Shown: positions 21,507 through 32,234 of the stretch, piece after piece
How positions within the stretch are numbered: position 1 is the first letter of the stretch
Layout of the letters: each line of letters opens with the position of its first letter
The notes under the pieces: model-generated
Told to the model about the DNA's origin: nothing
What the model saw: the letters and a program-made list of their open reading frames with translations, nothing else
Database searches by the model: none
Assembly: GCF_018294505.1 (NCBI RefSeq)
Contig: NC_057804.1
Span: 246,993,099 to 247,057,098 of the forward strand
Reading direction: 5' to 3'
Length of the DNA: 64,000 nucleotides
Source: Triticum aestivum
Lineage: Eukaryota; Streptophyta; Magnoliopsida; Poales; Poaceae
Translations under genes and position numbers: made by a program

Positions 21507-23940
21507 ATCCTGACTGTAGGAAGCCTTAGTTAACATGGTCGTTAGTTAGGGTAAAACTATTTCCAAGAACTATCACTAATGTTCAAAAACTATCTATACT
21601 CCTCTTCCCATTCTCAGTTTTTCGAGAGCTAAGGAATACTTTCCTTATTAATCTCTTCCCCTTCAAATTTTAAATGGTCGCTAGAGTCCTTATGCCCCTC
21701 ACCACGGGATTCCTTGTAATCCTCGTGGATAATCTAGAAGGAAGACGCCTTGCCAGACAAACACCCACCTCTTCTGGACACGAGATTGGCGACACCAGAA
21801 CAAGACGATACCAACAGAAGATGCATCCTCAAGGAATGAGGACATCAAGACCCAGAAGACGGTGACACCCTTGACATTTCCCCAGAATGATGCAATCTTG
21901 TTCTAAGACGATCGGGGTGTAAGATATGCAAGATCATGAGATACATCACTAATAGAGCAACCATGTCCTTACCGTTGTTCTATCGGCAAACACCAGTGGA
22001 TGAGAACCTCGTCATTAGGTCCGCCTCACTATAGTGAGCAGGAAAACGGTTCTCTTCATCCCTCGCTCTTGGTGTCGACGTTATCATCAATGAAACTCTA
22101 ATATGCCTTGTTATTGTCCTTGCATAAAGGATTGCCTACCTGGAACCCTTGACACCTTAGAAGACCAAAAGGGGTCGTCATGATTAAAAAGACGACAGAA
22201 GACCGAGTCAATGCCTGCTACGAGGAGCCACCTTCACCCCATCACTTCAATAGGCAAGAAGTTGTAGAAGAATCTTCAGGCTCAACCCGGATTGTTTCAT
22301 CGAACAGCTACAAGAGACGTAGCAACACCTGAGGAAAACCCAGAAGACTGCATGAGGCACGGAGCAAAGCACGACTACTGAATCCAAGAACCCCTAGGGT
22401 AGGATGAGTGGTGTACCCCCCTAAGCGCAGTCGAGTCCATATGATGGTTCGAATAGGACCACGATTGTGTGTTACTTGTTTTTATTTGTTTGTGTTTTGA
22501 TATCAGTCGCACTTTTGCCTTAGGCAACAATTACACGACTATATCACCTCCCTTACCTTGATTCTTTTGTTTGGCCCCCTTTTGGCCCCCGTTTGTTTGC
22601 ACCAGCACTATAGAACCCCTTTAGGCATCCCACCTCCTCTATGCTACTTTTCCCTCTGATCTCTCTCCTCAACTGAAGACCGGCAAGACAAGCTACACCA
22701 AGGATTCTGCCTGGGCAACCAACTAGCAATGAGGACTTCTGCTACAATCTCCATGACCAAGTGCAACCCCGTACAATTATGTTTAACCCTCCAGACTAGA
22801 AACCCATCCCTAGACCCTTTGAGACTTCATGAGATAACCCAGCTCGAATCCCTAACCAAGTGCTTAACCCACAAAACTGCAAGAGAACCAGCTAAGCCTC
22901 CGTAACCTTGCACTAGTTCATTATGGAACTAGTGGACATAGTGAACGAGCACATTATCATCATAAGATAGCACCAGAACTGACAATGCCATAGGTTAGAC
23001 CTATTCGAGGATATTAAAGTAGGACAAATGATGAGTTTATATCAGAGACCTTGAGGAATTATCCGAGACTTCTTGGTGGATTGTGAGGTATTCATGTTAG
23101 TTGATGAAGTTGGTGGGATCATGTTAATAGAGTAGCATGGCATTCATTACTCGTGGAGTAAATTGGATTTTGTAGGACAATTATGACCGCACGATGAAAT
23201 TCTTGAAGGTATAAGGATTTGACTTAGCTAGGAGATATTGATAGAAGATAGATGACCATGATATTTGGATTAAATAGGTGATCCTAATGGAGTCTCTAGA
23301 TGTTGAGTAAGTCTACATGGTTCGGATTAAATTGGATTTATACCGATGATCTCAATTATGATACCATGTTTCTCGGTGGATAATAAACTAGGAGATTGGA
23401 TTAATTGTCGGAGTTGATTTAGGGATCTATATAAGCTTGAGGTTGGAAGTTACTTGACCCCGAAGATGGGAATTGGTGGATTGACTATAGTAGAGATAGC
23501 TCTTTCAAGTATTTGGGGATTATAGGACATTAGAAGATCGTGGGGAACACCATAGACATTGGATTTGTAGTGGTTAACGGAAGTTAATGGGTTGTGGGAG
23601 TTGATTCATAGGAAGGAAACAAGATCTTGGAGTGGCTTACGACGTGTTTCCTTAGGATAACCATGCATATGAGTTTGGGTATGGTTGAAATGTATGATTT
23701 TGTTAGGCCTCTTTTCAGGAGCCATGAGGATATAAATAGCATGAGTAATGATTGAAGTTGGTCTATACGAGAGGATGCTTTTAGTGGTATCAGGTTATTC
23801 ATTTGGAGTAATAGATAGAGCTATTGGCATCTCAGAAACCATGCTTAAGGATAAGATGATAAACGTTCACTCACACCCTAGAATCCTTGAAACCCTTAAG
23901 ACCTACCAAGCCACAACATGCTTGGATCATGACCATAGGC
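21507..23940 (+). other. Degenerate internal domain of element D
   Basis: No ORF longer than about 75 codons and no gag or protease motif that I can recognise. The sequence is presumably decayed gag/pol and leader. A few words look like retroelement debris, but I cannot assign domains between 21507 and 23940. Confidence 0.5.
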
Positions 23941-24660
23941 TTTGGACCTAGGACGAGAAGACTTTGACCGATACTCAACCGTAACCACCATCAATGCCCC
24001 ATCCCACTTTATGTACCCCATGAACAAGTCTTCAGGGAGTACTTGGACAGGTTGGTTGTCATCTATATTCAGTAACCTACTTGACTACCCGAAGATGGAA
24101 GAAGGGTCGTTCAGTTGGTTAGGGAACATCTGAAGACCGCCATGTCAAGGAGGAAGAACTATACCAACCACCACCCTCAAGAAGTAAACATCTGCATCGA
24201 AGACCAGGTGTATCTGCAAGCCACTTCTCTCAAAGGAACCAAGCATTTCCATGTCAAAGGGAAGCTTACACCAAGATTTAACAACCCCCTCCGAGGTCAC
24301 TACAAGATGAAGGATAGACGGCTACCAGCCAGAGTTACCACCTGAGTTACCCTTTGTACGTAATGTTCCCACATGACACAACTCCGAGAGTGTTTTCGAC
24401 TTCCTAGCTAGCCCAAGCACTAATAAGGACATCGATCATCGAGCCATCGACCCCCAGCCCAGCCGGACCTACGTGAGAAACCCCTTAGCAACCTGGATCA
24501 AGCCGAACGTCATACACGGAGCCACACCATCAAGTACCTCAAGGTTCAATGGAGCACCACTCGGAAACAAAAGCAGTATGAGGACGTGGAGACTACCCCG
24601 AATCCAAGTTTCCATACTCCTTTCCGCGCATAGTTTGGGAATCTCGGGGACGAGATTCTT
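23941..24660 (+). pseudogene. Element D: RT fragment fused to integrase C-terminus and chromodomain remnant
   Basis: At about 23990-24090 the RT block APSHFMYPMNK...VFREYLDRLVVIYI survives across a frameshift, but the two catalytic Asp residues that should follow are gone. Within about 40 bp the sequence jumps to VQLVREHLKTAMSRRKNY, part of the integrase C-terminal domain. It continues VYLQATSLKGTKHFHVKGKL, typical of chromodomain-bearing gypsy elements. Further on, TIKYLKVQWSTT and NLGDEIL match the usual chromodomain and pol end. So RT end, RNase H and integrase core were deleted in one step. Confidence 0.75.
24639..24658 (+). repeat. Pre-PPT hairpin of element D (8 bp stem, loop GGGA)
   Basis: GAATCTCG, loop GGGA, CGAGATTC: a perfect 8 bp stem ending 18 nt before the LTR start at 24677. 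It overlaps the last codons of pol (...NLGDEIL). Confidence 0.8.
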
Positions 24661-24676
24661 GTAAGGGGGGTAGGTC
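24661..24676 (+). other. Polypurine tract of element D
   Basis: GTAAGGGGGGTAGGTC directly before TGTCACACCC, the LTR start. It confirms plus-strand orientation and the 3' LTR start. Confidence 0.75.
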
Positions 24677-26055
24677 TGTCACACCCTGATTTTCATGGCA
24701 CAACACTTAAGATGATAAATCGTGATAAAGTGTGGTTTGACAAAAACTTTTGCATTATTTGACTTTTAATTTGAGTTGGTTTCCTCTCTGTGTTTTCAAG
24801 TGCTCTTAAAAGTCAACATAGCTTCACCTTCTATACTTAATTTCCTTGAACCAAAACTTCTGCCCAATGATCATACCATGTGTATAGTGCAATATAGAAT
24901 TTTCTTACAAAAATAATTTGGCCAAAAAGTATTTTCTAAATTTAGTTTTCCAAAAACCCCTGAATTGAGGTTTGCACTGCAAGTACTTGATTTGGGGTAT
25001 GAAAAATCTTTCAAAGAGTATGTTTGATTCCTATTAGATATAGGACTCCCAAAAACCACAAAAGTATAATTTTAAAAGTCATTTTGCTATTTTATTTAAA
25101 GGCTTTTTTAGGCCAGAAATGGTCTTTAATAGGTTAAAATTATTTTAATACTTTAAAAATATTTGTGAAAATTTAGGGAAACTCAGTGGACATATCTTGT
25201 CCATATATAAGAGTTTCAACACATGGTCATGTTCAAAATATTGGTCAAACCCCTCAATCATCCTTCCTAGATATTTCAAGCTTTTGAAATAATTACAAAG
25301 GAAATATTCTCTAAAATTTCCAAGAAAATTCTAGCATGTCACCTATGACATATTGGATGATCTTGCCAAGTCTCATGTCTTGGAGAATAACATAACATCA
25401 CCAAATCTCTTCAAAACCATTTCTGTCCATTTTGAAGTTTGAGCAACTCTACATTGCCAAACATGTCCAAATGTTCTCAAACTTGGTTCACATGCTCCAA
25501 TGGTCTAATAATGCATCTAGACCAAATGGCACAAGTTTCAGAAAAGTATATCTTGATCAAAGTGCCTCAAAACTCTCTCTGACCAAAATAAAATTTGAAC
25601 AACTTTGTACTACCAACTTTCTCTCCTTGACCCCAACTTTGGTGAGCATGTTCACATGACCAAATGAGGCCACTACACCAAGTGGTGCATAAAGGAGAAG
25701 TGATTTGCTCAACTAGATCTACACAAGTTCATTTCTGCTACTTTCTAGGGTTTACAAAAGTTACATTGTGAACTTTGCCCAAATAAGCTCAAAATGGGTG
25801 TGAGGCCATAATTATATGTGCCATTTCACCCTGTGGAGTCTCATGCCAAATGGAATTCATTTACCTATCCAAACCATCAACAAACACCTTCTGCCACTTT
25901 ACTAAAACAACTACTTTGACCTCTTCCACTCTTCTCCATGGCCTCCACTTTTTACCACAGCCCCTCCAAGTCCTCCTCTACCTCCAGTAACAATGGCTAC
26001 ATCTCAGCTCAAAGATTGAGGGGTGAAACCACCTCATTTACCCCTCTGGACATCC

Positions 26056-26132
<77 letters not shown>

Positions 26133-26330
26133 CACTCCTCTCCTACTAGCCATCCATGGCATCCAATGCTCCTTCCCTCTTCTCTACTTCCCCCTATAGC
26201 TACCAGACATCTTTGGCCGCGCCCACATTGCATAGAAAATGGCCATGCCGGCCATTTGGGCGCTCTGGAGCGCGCTACAGTGCGCTCCCGCACTGTAGCC
26301 GCCCCATGCCAAGCACCTCCGGCCACCTCG
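24677..26330 (+). repeat. 3' LTR of element D, segment 1
   Basis: Starts TGTCACACCCTGATTTTC after the polypurine tract and runs to the insertion point of element G. It is AT-rich to about 25930, then becomes GC-rich toward the promoter region found in segment 2. The corresponding part of the left LTR has been lost. No gene is seen. Confidence 0.75.
26060..26127 (+). repeat. (CT)n microsatellite
   Basis: 34 uninterrupted CT dinucleotides. They create a false Ser-Leu repeat in an overlapping ORF. Confidence 0.98.
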
Positions 26331-27133
26331 TGATGTGGACATAGCTATCATAAACACATTTAAAAATATTACACAACAAATAAATGATCAGGTACTTTCG
26401 CTTCTTCGTATATATAATTTAAATGACAAGAATATAATGCTACACTCATGTTTCCATTTATTTGTGCTTAGAAACATGGGCGTTGGAGAATGGACTAGAG
26501 GTGCTTATGGATCATCACATAAGGACAGGAGTTTGATTTGCTTAATTAGAGATGAGCACGCATGCAAGTTTCCAGTGCATGTACGGGCATGCTTGTGCAT
26601 GCATGCACACGGCGGAGGAGTCCAGAAAGAGTCCAGGAGCATGGGCCAAGTCTGCCATGCCGCTACACGGCCCATCACGTGTACGGAGATAGCATCAAGG
26701 TGGCGCGTTGATTTCTATACTACTATAAATAAATAGTCTTCGTCTAGGTTAGATTTGGGTTTTGTTTAGAGAAGTTTAGCTATTGCTACTTTTATTTGTC
26801 TTCGCTCGTAGCGGCTAGTGCGACCGTCAAGACATCTATCGGAACCCCAATTTGTGAGATTTATTCATCTAGCATATCCGCAATTTCAGATTGCTTGGCT
26901 ATTATTTTCTTGCATGTTCTTTGATTTGCTTGCAGGAAAAATCCTTCATGGATAGGTCGATCGCGCCGTTTGCTCGGTCGATAACGCCGTGGAGTTGGTT
27001 CAGCGATTGCCATGAATATCAGTCGTGTACGGTCCTCCCTGTACGGTTGGTAGCCGGATCGTGAGGGTCAAGTCCCACCCAAAATCATAGTTATCTCCCT
27101 CTCATCGAAAGATCGGGTCCCCAGTGCACATCA
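26331..27133 (+). repeat. 5' LTR of element G
   Basis: Begins TGATGTGGACATAGC and ends ...CAGTGCACATCA. It is nearly identical to 30638-31441, with a handful of substitutions. TATA box at 26721-26733 (TACTATAAATAAA). Confidence 0.9.
26721..26733 (+). promoter_or_regulatory. TATA box of the element G 5' LTR
   Basis: TACTATAAATAAA. The same box is present in the 3' LTR at 31029-31041. Transcription would start about 30 bp downstream and run through gag. Confidence 0.65.
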
Positions 27134-27135
27134 AG

Positions 27136-27144
27136 TGGTATCAG
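27136..27144 (+). other. Primer-binding site of element G
   Basis: TGGTATCAG, 2 bp after the LTR end; the following bases (TTTTC) depart from the Met-tRNA complement, so only about 9 bases pair. Confidence 0.7.
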
Positions 27145-28435
27145 TTTTCAGGTTCATCAGTAAGAGATTTACAGTTTTATTAGGTTAGATTGTTTTTCAG
27201 TCCTACAACCCACAAAAAAGCCAAAAAATAGATTAGTTCATCCGCTGCACCTACCTTTTTACCCTTTAGCAATTTTTGCATCTAGTATTTGTGTAGTTGA
27301 ATTTTTAGTTGCATTCATCTAATACTAGTACTGGTCTAGATTAGTCAGAAAGGAAATTATCTACTAGATTAAACTTTGTTTTTGTCCGTCGTATTTTTCG
27401 CCGCAAGTTCATCCGTGATCGATCTGGACAGGTAAAAACTAAACAAATCTTCCTCTGTTTTGGTTACGTGTCCACCACACAAGCATCCACCTGCCGCATC
27501 GTCCGCGTACAACGTATCTCATCTGTCCTGTCACGTATTTATCAGTTTTTTTGTCCGCCTTGTCCGTCGATTTCCGTGTGTGTTCTGTTTCCATACGCGC
27601 CTAGGCCAGCTGCGTCTATGCCCCACACATCCCATCCGCCTTTAAAAATTCTTCGTGTGCGCGGCCAAGCCTTCCGTCGCTCGTGACCAAGCATCACTAT
27701 TCCATCAAAACAACCATCTGGTTAGCACGCGTGCCATCAGCTCTCATCTTTGATAGTGCTAGATTGTTTGTTTGTTTCCGGCTTGACAAAAAAAAGCAAG
27801 AAAAAAACAGAGAGAGAGAAAAAAAGAAAAAATATATAGAGAAAAAAGGGAAAAGGGAAAGAAAAAAAAAGAAAAAAGGAGAAAAAAATAGGCCGGCTAG
27901 TCTCTAGGTTGTTCGGTTTATATTGAGGACAATATTTGTGCTGCCACTTGCTCACCGCACCATCTATCATATACTTTCGAGCTTTGTTACACAGTATGTC
28001 TTGATTATACCCACTCTTTCATACTATCACATATTTTCTTCACACTTTTTCACTAGCTTGATTCAGTATCTGGGCTTAGATTGTTTTCTCTCGTACTAGT
28101 CGACTACCAGCACTAGTTAGGAGTTTGAGCAATTATTCAACTTGCATTGCTTTTTGCTAAATTGTGCCACTGATATTGTGAGTTGAGAAGACCTTGCCAA
28201 GCTACACTTTTTCTACCAACAAGTACAGGTTCCGGCTCTACTGATTCCTGGTTATCGCTCCATCCAATCTTCATCGATAGTTTGAAGCCAACACCAATGC
28301 GCCGATCACCACCTGTTACATTGGTAAGAACAAGTAAGAATTTGATACTAAGCTTGAGTGTGAGCGATTTTTCTCCACCACGTCCTACTAGTTGATAGGG
28401 ATTATACACAGTGTGTTTTTTCTCTTTCGCTAACA
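27145..28435 (+). other. Long leader of element G with an A/G tract
   Basis: About 1.3 kb of untranslated sequence before gag, with no conserved ORF. From 27787 to 27889 it is almost pure A and G (runs of AAAAAAG and GAGAGAG). Several short ATG-initiated ORFs precede gag and would hinder scanning ribosomes. Confidence 0.6.
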
Positions 28436-29875
28436 ATGGCATAGGATCAACCCAGACTTTAGGGCCTCACCGCGGATGTGAAAGTCACCAGCGAGCGTCT
28501 CGCCCAACTTGAGGGTGCTCAGATTGTGTCAGAAGAGAGGCTCAAGGCCATTGAGGATGCACAAGGTGTTGCCAACACACAACTACAGGACATCTTGTTA
28601 CATTTGGACGAGCTGTGGACTACACCCCCCGTCAACAACAACATTGTTCCTCACAATTCCACGGGTGTTGCCGCTACTTCGCGGGCTCGACGTGTGCCCA
28701 TGGGTCATCCACAACACCCAGCTACTGCCACTGATGCTGCCACCATAAACCAGCACCAACGCATTCCTCCCCGTGTCAACGATGAATATGGGGACAACTA
28801 CGAGGATTATTCCGGTGACACCGAGGACGACCAAGCGGTCGACCGCCACAATGACCGTGCTCATCGACAACTGCGTTTCAACCGTCAAGGTATGGCACGA
28901 GGTCCACCCAGGTATGATGTTAGAGATTATGAACACTCTAGTGCCAAAATCAAATTTACTATGCCTGCTTTCAATGCTAAATACAATCCAGATGTTTATC
29001 TTGACTGGTAACTTTCTGTTGAACAAAAATTTGCATGTCATGATATTTGTGAGAACCAAAGAGTTAGGGCAGCCACTAGTGAATTTACAAACTTTGCTTC
29101 TATGTGGTGGAGTGAATATTGTCGTATTAATGCAAATAATATACCTACTACTTGGGATACTTTAAAACGAGCTATGCGACAACCTTATGTTCCTTCATAT
29201 TATGCTCGTGATAAACTAAATGAATTGCAACGTTTAAAACAAGGTAGTAGTTATGTAGAGGATTATTATCAAGAATTGCAAATTGGCTTAGTACGATGTG
29301 GCTTAGTTGAAACCGAAGATGCTATGATGGCAAGATTTTTAGGTGGTTTGAATCGTGATATTCAGGATATATTGGACTATAAGGAGTACAATTCTATTAC
29401 TCGTTTATTTCATTCTGCTCGTAAAGCTGAAAGGGAAGTACAGGGACGACACAACAAGGGACGAGGTAATTTTTCTGCAGGTCGCCGCTCATCATGGACA
29501 CCCTCTCCTACAGTTCCGTCCACTACTGAGTCAACACCAGCTATCTTGAACAATGGTGCACACCCATCAAGTTCAAAATCAGCTCCACAATCATCCGAGA
29601 CTTCAAAAGAAATTTCTCTAGCACCCACCACTTTGTCTGGACGCACAAGGGACATGAAGTGTCATATATGCAAAGGCGGCGGGCACTTGATGAAGGACTG
29701 CCCAAATAAACGAACGTTCATTGTGTGGGAAGACGGTGAGTACTCCTCTGCTAGTGATTTGGATGAAGATACACGCGCTATGCTTGCCACTAATAATGCA
29801 GGTGACATTAAGGAGCATGACACAGAGAGATACATATTAATGTTGAGATGGCCGGTCAGTACCCAAGTCTTGTAA
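28436..29875 (+). pseudogene. Gag of element G, with nonsense codons
   Basis: ATG 28436 is followed two codons later by TAG (28442-28444), then by another TAG (28460-28462). A TAA at 29009-29011 interrupts the capsid domain between VYLDW and LSVEQKFACHD. Otherwise the frame is open for 480 codons. The capsid-like part has WWSEYC, TWDTLKRAMRQPYVPSYY and LNELQRLKQGSSYVEDYYQE. A CCHC-like knuckle, CHICKGGGHLMKDC, lies at about 29660-29700, and an acidic GEYSSASDLDEDT segment follows. Gag coats the RNA genome. The three stops, without other damage, suggest recent point inactivation. Confidence 0.8.
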
Positions 29876-30600
29876 CCATGCGAGTACTTAGTGCCCAGGT
29901 GGGGCATACTGAGATGCCTCAACGCCATAATCTTTTTCAAACTAAGTTTGTTGTCAAAGGGCATTCCGTTCGTGTGATCATTGATGGTGGAAGCTGCAAT
30001 AATTTGGCGAGTATAGAGATGGTCGAGAAACTTTGCCTCACCACTACGAGACACCCCCATCCATATTACATCCAATGGTTCAACGACTGTGGTAAGTTGA
30101 AGGTAACACGTCGTGTGCGAGTACAATTTACACTTGGTTAATATCATGATTACGTTGACTCTGATGTTGTACCTATGCAAGCTTGTTCTTTATTGTTCAG
30201 TCGACCTTGGCAATATGATAATAGTGTTACTCATCATGGTAGAACAAATTCGTATACTCTTGTGTTTGAAAAACCATCAACTTGCTTCCTATGACCCCTG
30301 ATGAAATAGTAAATGATGGGAAAGCTAAATCAACGGATCATACTATGCACACTATGCTTGCTATCAATTCTGAAATGTTTCTGTTGAGTGTCCCAACTTG
30401 TGATCCGGATATATAGTGTACCCATATAGTTAGTTTGCATCCCCATAATTCATACATAGACATTGTTTGGGATCAAACTTTTCATGATATTCCTAATGGT
30501 GCTCTAACAAATTTATTTCAACCTCACGAGCTAATGCCTTCGGAACGACCTATATACACTGCCATTTTTGCTATGCTCTATGGTGTGTTACAGGTAAATG

Positions 30601-30618
30601 AAAGCCGAGGACGGCTTT
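30601..30618 (+). repeat. Pre-PPT hairpin of element G (7 bp stem, loop AGGA)
   Basis: AAAGCCG, loop AGGA, CGGCTTT: perfect stem ending 19 nt before the LTR start at 30638. Confidence 0.8.
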
Positions 30619-30624
30619 GTTTTC

Positions 30625-30637
30625 AAGAAAGGGAGGA
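30625..30637 (+). other. Polypurine tract of element G
   Basis: AAGAAAGGGAGGA immediately before the 3' LTR start TGATGTGG. Confidence 0.85.
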
Positions 30638-31441
30638 TGATGTGGACATAGCTATCATAAACACATTTAAAAATATCACACAACAAATAAATGATCAGGT
30701 ACTTTCGCTTCTTCATATATACAATTTAAATGACAAGAATATAATGCTACACTCATGTTTCCATTTATTTGTGCTTAGAAACATTGGCGCTGGAGAATGG
30801 ACTAGAGGTGCTTATGGATCATCACATAAGGACAGGAGTTTGATTTGCTTAATTAGAGATGAGCACGCATGCAAGTTTCCAGTGCATGTACGGGCATGCT
30901 TGTGCATGCATGCACACGGCGGAGGAGTCCAAAAAGAGTCCAGGAGCATGGGCCCAAGTTTGCCACGCCGCTACACGGCCCATCATGTGTACGGAGATAG
31001 CATCAAGGCGGCGCGTTGATTTCTATATTACTATAAATAAATAGTCTTCGTCTAGGTTAGACTCGGGTTTTGTTTAGAGAAGTTTAGCTATTGCTATTTT
31101 TATTTGTCTTCGCTCGTAGCGGCTAGTGCGACCGTCAAGACATCTATCGGAATCCCAATTTGTGAGATTTATTTATCTAGCATATCCGCAATTTCAGATT
31201 GCTTGGCTATTATTTTCTTGCATGTTCTTCAATTTGCTTGCAGGAAAAATCCTTCGTGGATAGGTTGATCGCGCCGTTTGCTCGGTCGATAACGCCGTGG
31301 AGTTGGTTCAGCGATTGCCGTGGATATCAGTCGTGTATGGTCCTCCCTGTACGGTTGGTAGCCGGATCGTGAGGGTTAAGTCCCACCCAAAATCGTAGTT
31401 ATCTCCCTCTCATCGAAAGATTGGGTCCCCAGTTCACATCA
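30638..31441 (+). repeat. 3' LTR of element G
   Basis: 804 bp, TGATGTGGACATAGC to ...CAGTTCACATCA, near-identical to the 5' LTR. It has the same TATA box at 31029-31041. The next 5 bp (cgtcg) are the probable TSD. Confidence 0.9.
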
Positions 31442-32234
31442 CGTCGGCTCTCCCCCTCACGCCAGACGATGCTCCTCGACGTCCGCAGCACGCCACGCCT
31501 CTGTCCCCCTCCTCCCTCTCCCTCCTCTCGCCCCAGCTCGCACGCGCGCCGGCCGCCTGAGCGCACTAGTGAGCGCGCTCACACGCGCGGTGCCCTGGCC
31601 CCCCTGCTTTCCCTCTCTTCTCTTCCCTCGCCCTAGACCAACCCCACGAGCACCCCAGACACGCCCACGCGCACCCCCGTGACCCACGGCAACCGCAAGG
31701 ACCTCGCCGGCGCATGGGTCCACGGCAAGCCCTGGCCCGGCTATATAAGATCTCCCCGAGCTCTCCTCTCCTCACCACTCGCCCTCTACACTACCAAATA
31801 ACACTCCTGCACCCCCAGTTCCTCTCCAGAGCCGCCCGAGCTCGGGATCGAGCTCGAGCTCCGCCGCTTCGGCTCGCCGGAGTTCGCGAGATACAGGACT
31901 CCCCCGCTCCTCCTCTGCCTCGATCTGGAACCCCGGAGCACCCCTGATCATTCCCCTTTCTCCCCCGCTTCTTTTGCAGCCGGAAATGGTCGGAGCCACT
32001 GCCGCCCGAAGCTCCTCCGCCGTGCCTCCTCGTCGCCGGCGAACCAGGCTACCCCGGCGACCGCAACCCACTCTCGACGCTGAGTCCAACCGTACCCTTG
32101 CTCGACCTCTCCGTTCCCTGCATCGACGCCGGTGAGCTCGCCGGCCCTCTGTCGCAGGGTTAGGGATGACAGGCGGGCCCCGCCTGTCAGCCTCTCTTCT
32201 CCCTCGCCTCCCTCTCTCTCACTGGCGCCTGGGC
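31442..32234 (+). repeat. 3' LTR of element D, segment 2, with core promoter
   Basis: GC-rich continuation of the D LTR between elements G and E, beginning with the probable TSD of G and ending with the tgggc TSD copy of E (32230-32234). A TATA box (CTATATAAG) lies at 31741-31749. The sequence after it is a likely transcribed leader. ORFs here reflect base composition and lack recognisable domains. Confidence 0.65.
31741..31749 (+). promoter_or_regulatory. TATA box of the element D LTR
   Basis: CTATATAAG in a GC-rich context, about 1.85 kb into the D LTR once element G is removed. Confidence 0.55.

Larger units (their letters stand above)
29848..30637 (+). pseudogene. Protease and RT-leader stub of element G
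   Basis: Offset frame after gag: the protease region shows FVVKGHSVRVIIDGGSCNN, where IIDGGS is the active site. HPHPYYIQWFNDCGKLKVT and VPMQACSLLFSRPWQYD follow. A TAA at 30139-30141 and a frameshift near 30290 interrupt it. After PMTPDEIVND and a TAG near 30414, the stretch WDQTFHDIPNGALTNLFQP resembles the linker just before RT. The RT itself is absent, and the ORF runs straight into the 3' hairpin and polypurine tract. Confidence 0.65.
26331..31441 (+). mobile_element. Element G: non-autonomous chromovirus-like gypsy retrotransposon, gag-pro only
   Basis: Two LTRs of 803 and 804 bp, a Met-type primer-binding site, gag, protease, a stub of the RT leader, a hairpin and a polypurine tract, all on the plus strand. 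RT, RNase H and integrase are missing from a 3.5 kb internal domain. LTR ends form a 7 bp inverted repeat (TGATGTG...CACATCA). Flanks cctcg (26326-26330) and cgtcg (31442-31446) match at 4 of 5 positions, consistent with a TSD plus one mutation. It sits inside the right LTR of element D. The gag knuckle and protease wording resemble CRM/chromovirus elements. Confidence 0.85.

Noticed and set aside
25938..26333. A Ser-Leu repeat protein
   Set aside because: The ORF is a read-through of the (CT)n microsatellite in the LTR of element D.
27683..27907. Lys/Glu-rich ORF in the leader of element G
   Set aside because: It is a translation of the A/G tract; no conserved start or domain.
26326..31446. 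Insertion of element G at TGTGG with flanks that are reverse complements (cgtga/tcacg)
   Set aside because: Both LTRs share the longer border TGATGTGG...CACATCA, so those bases belong to the LTR; the corrected flanks are cctcg and cgtcg.
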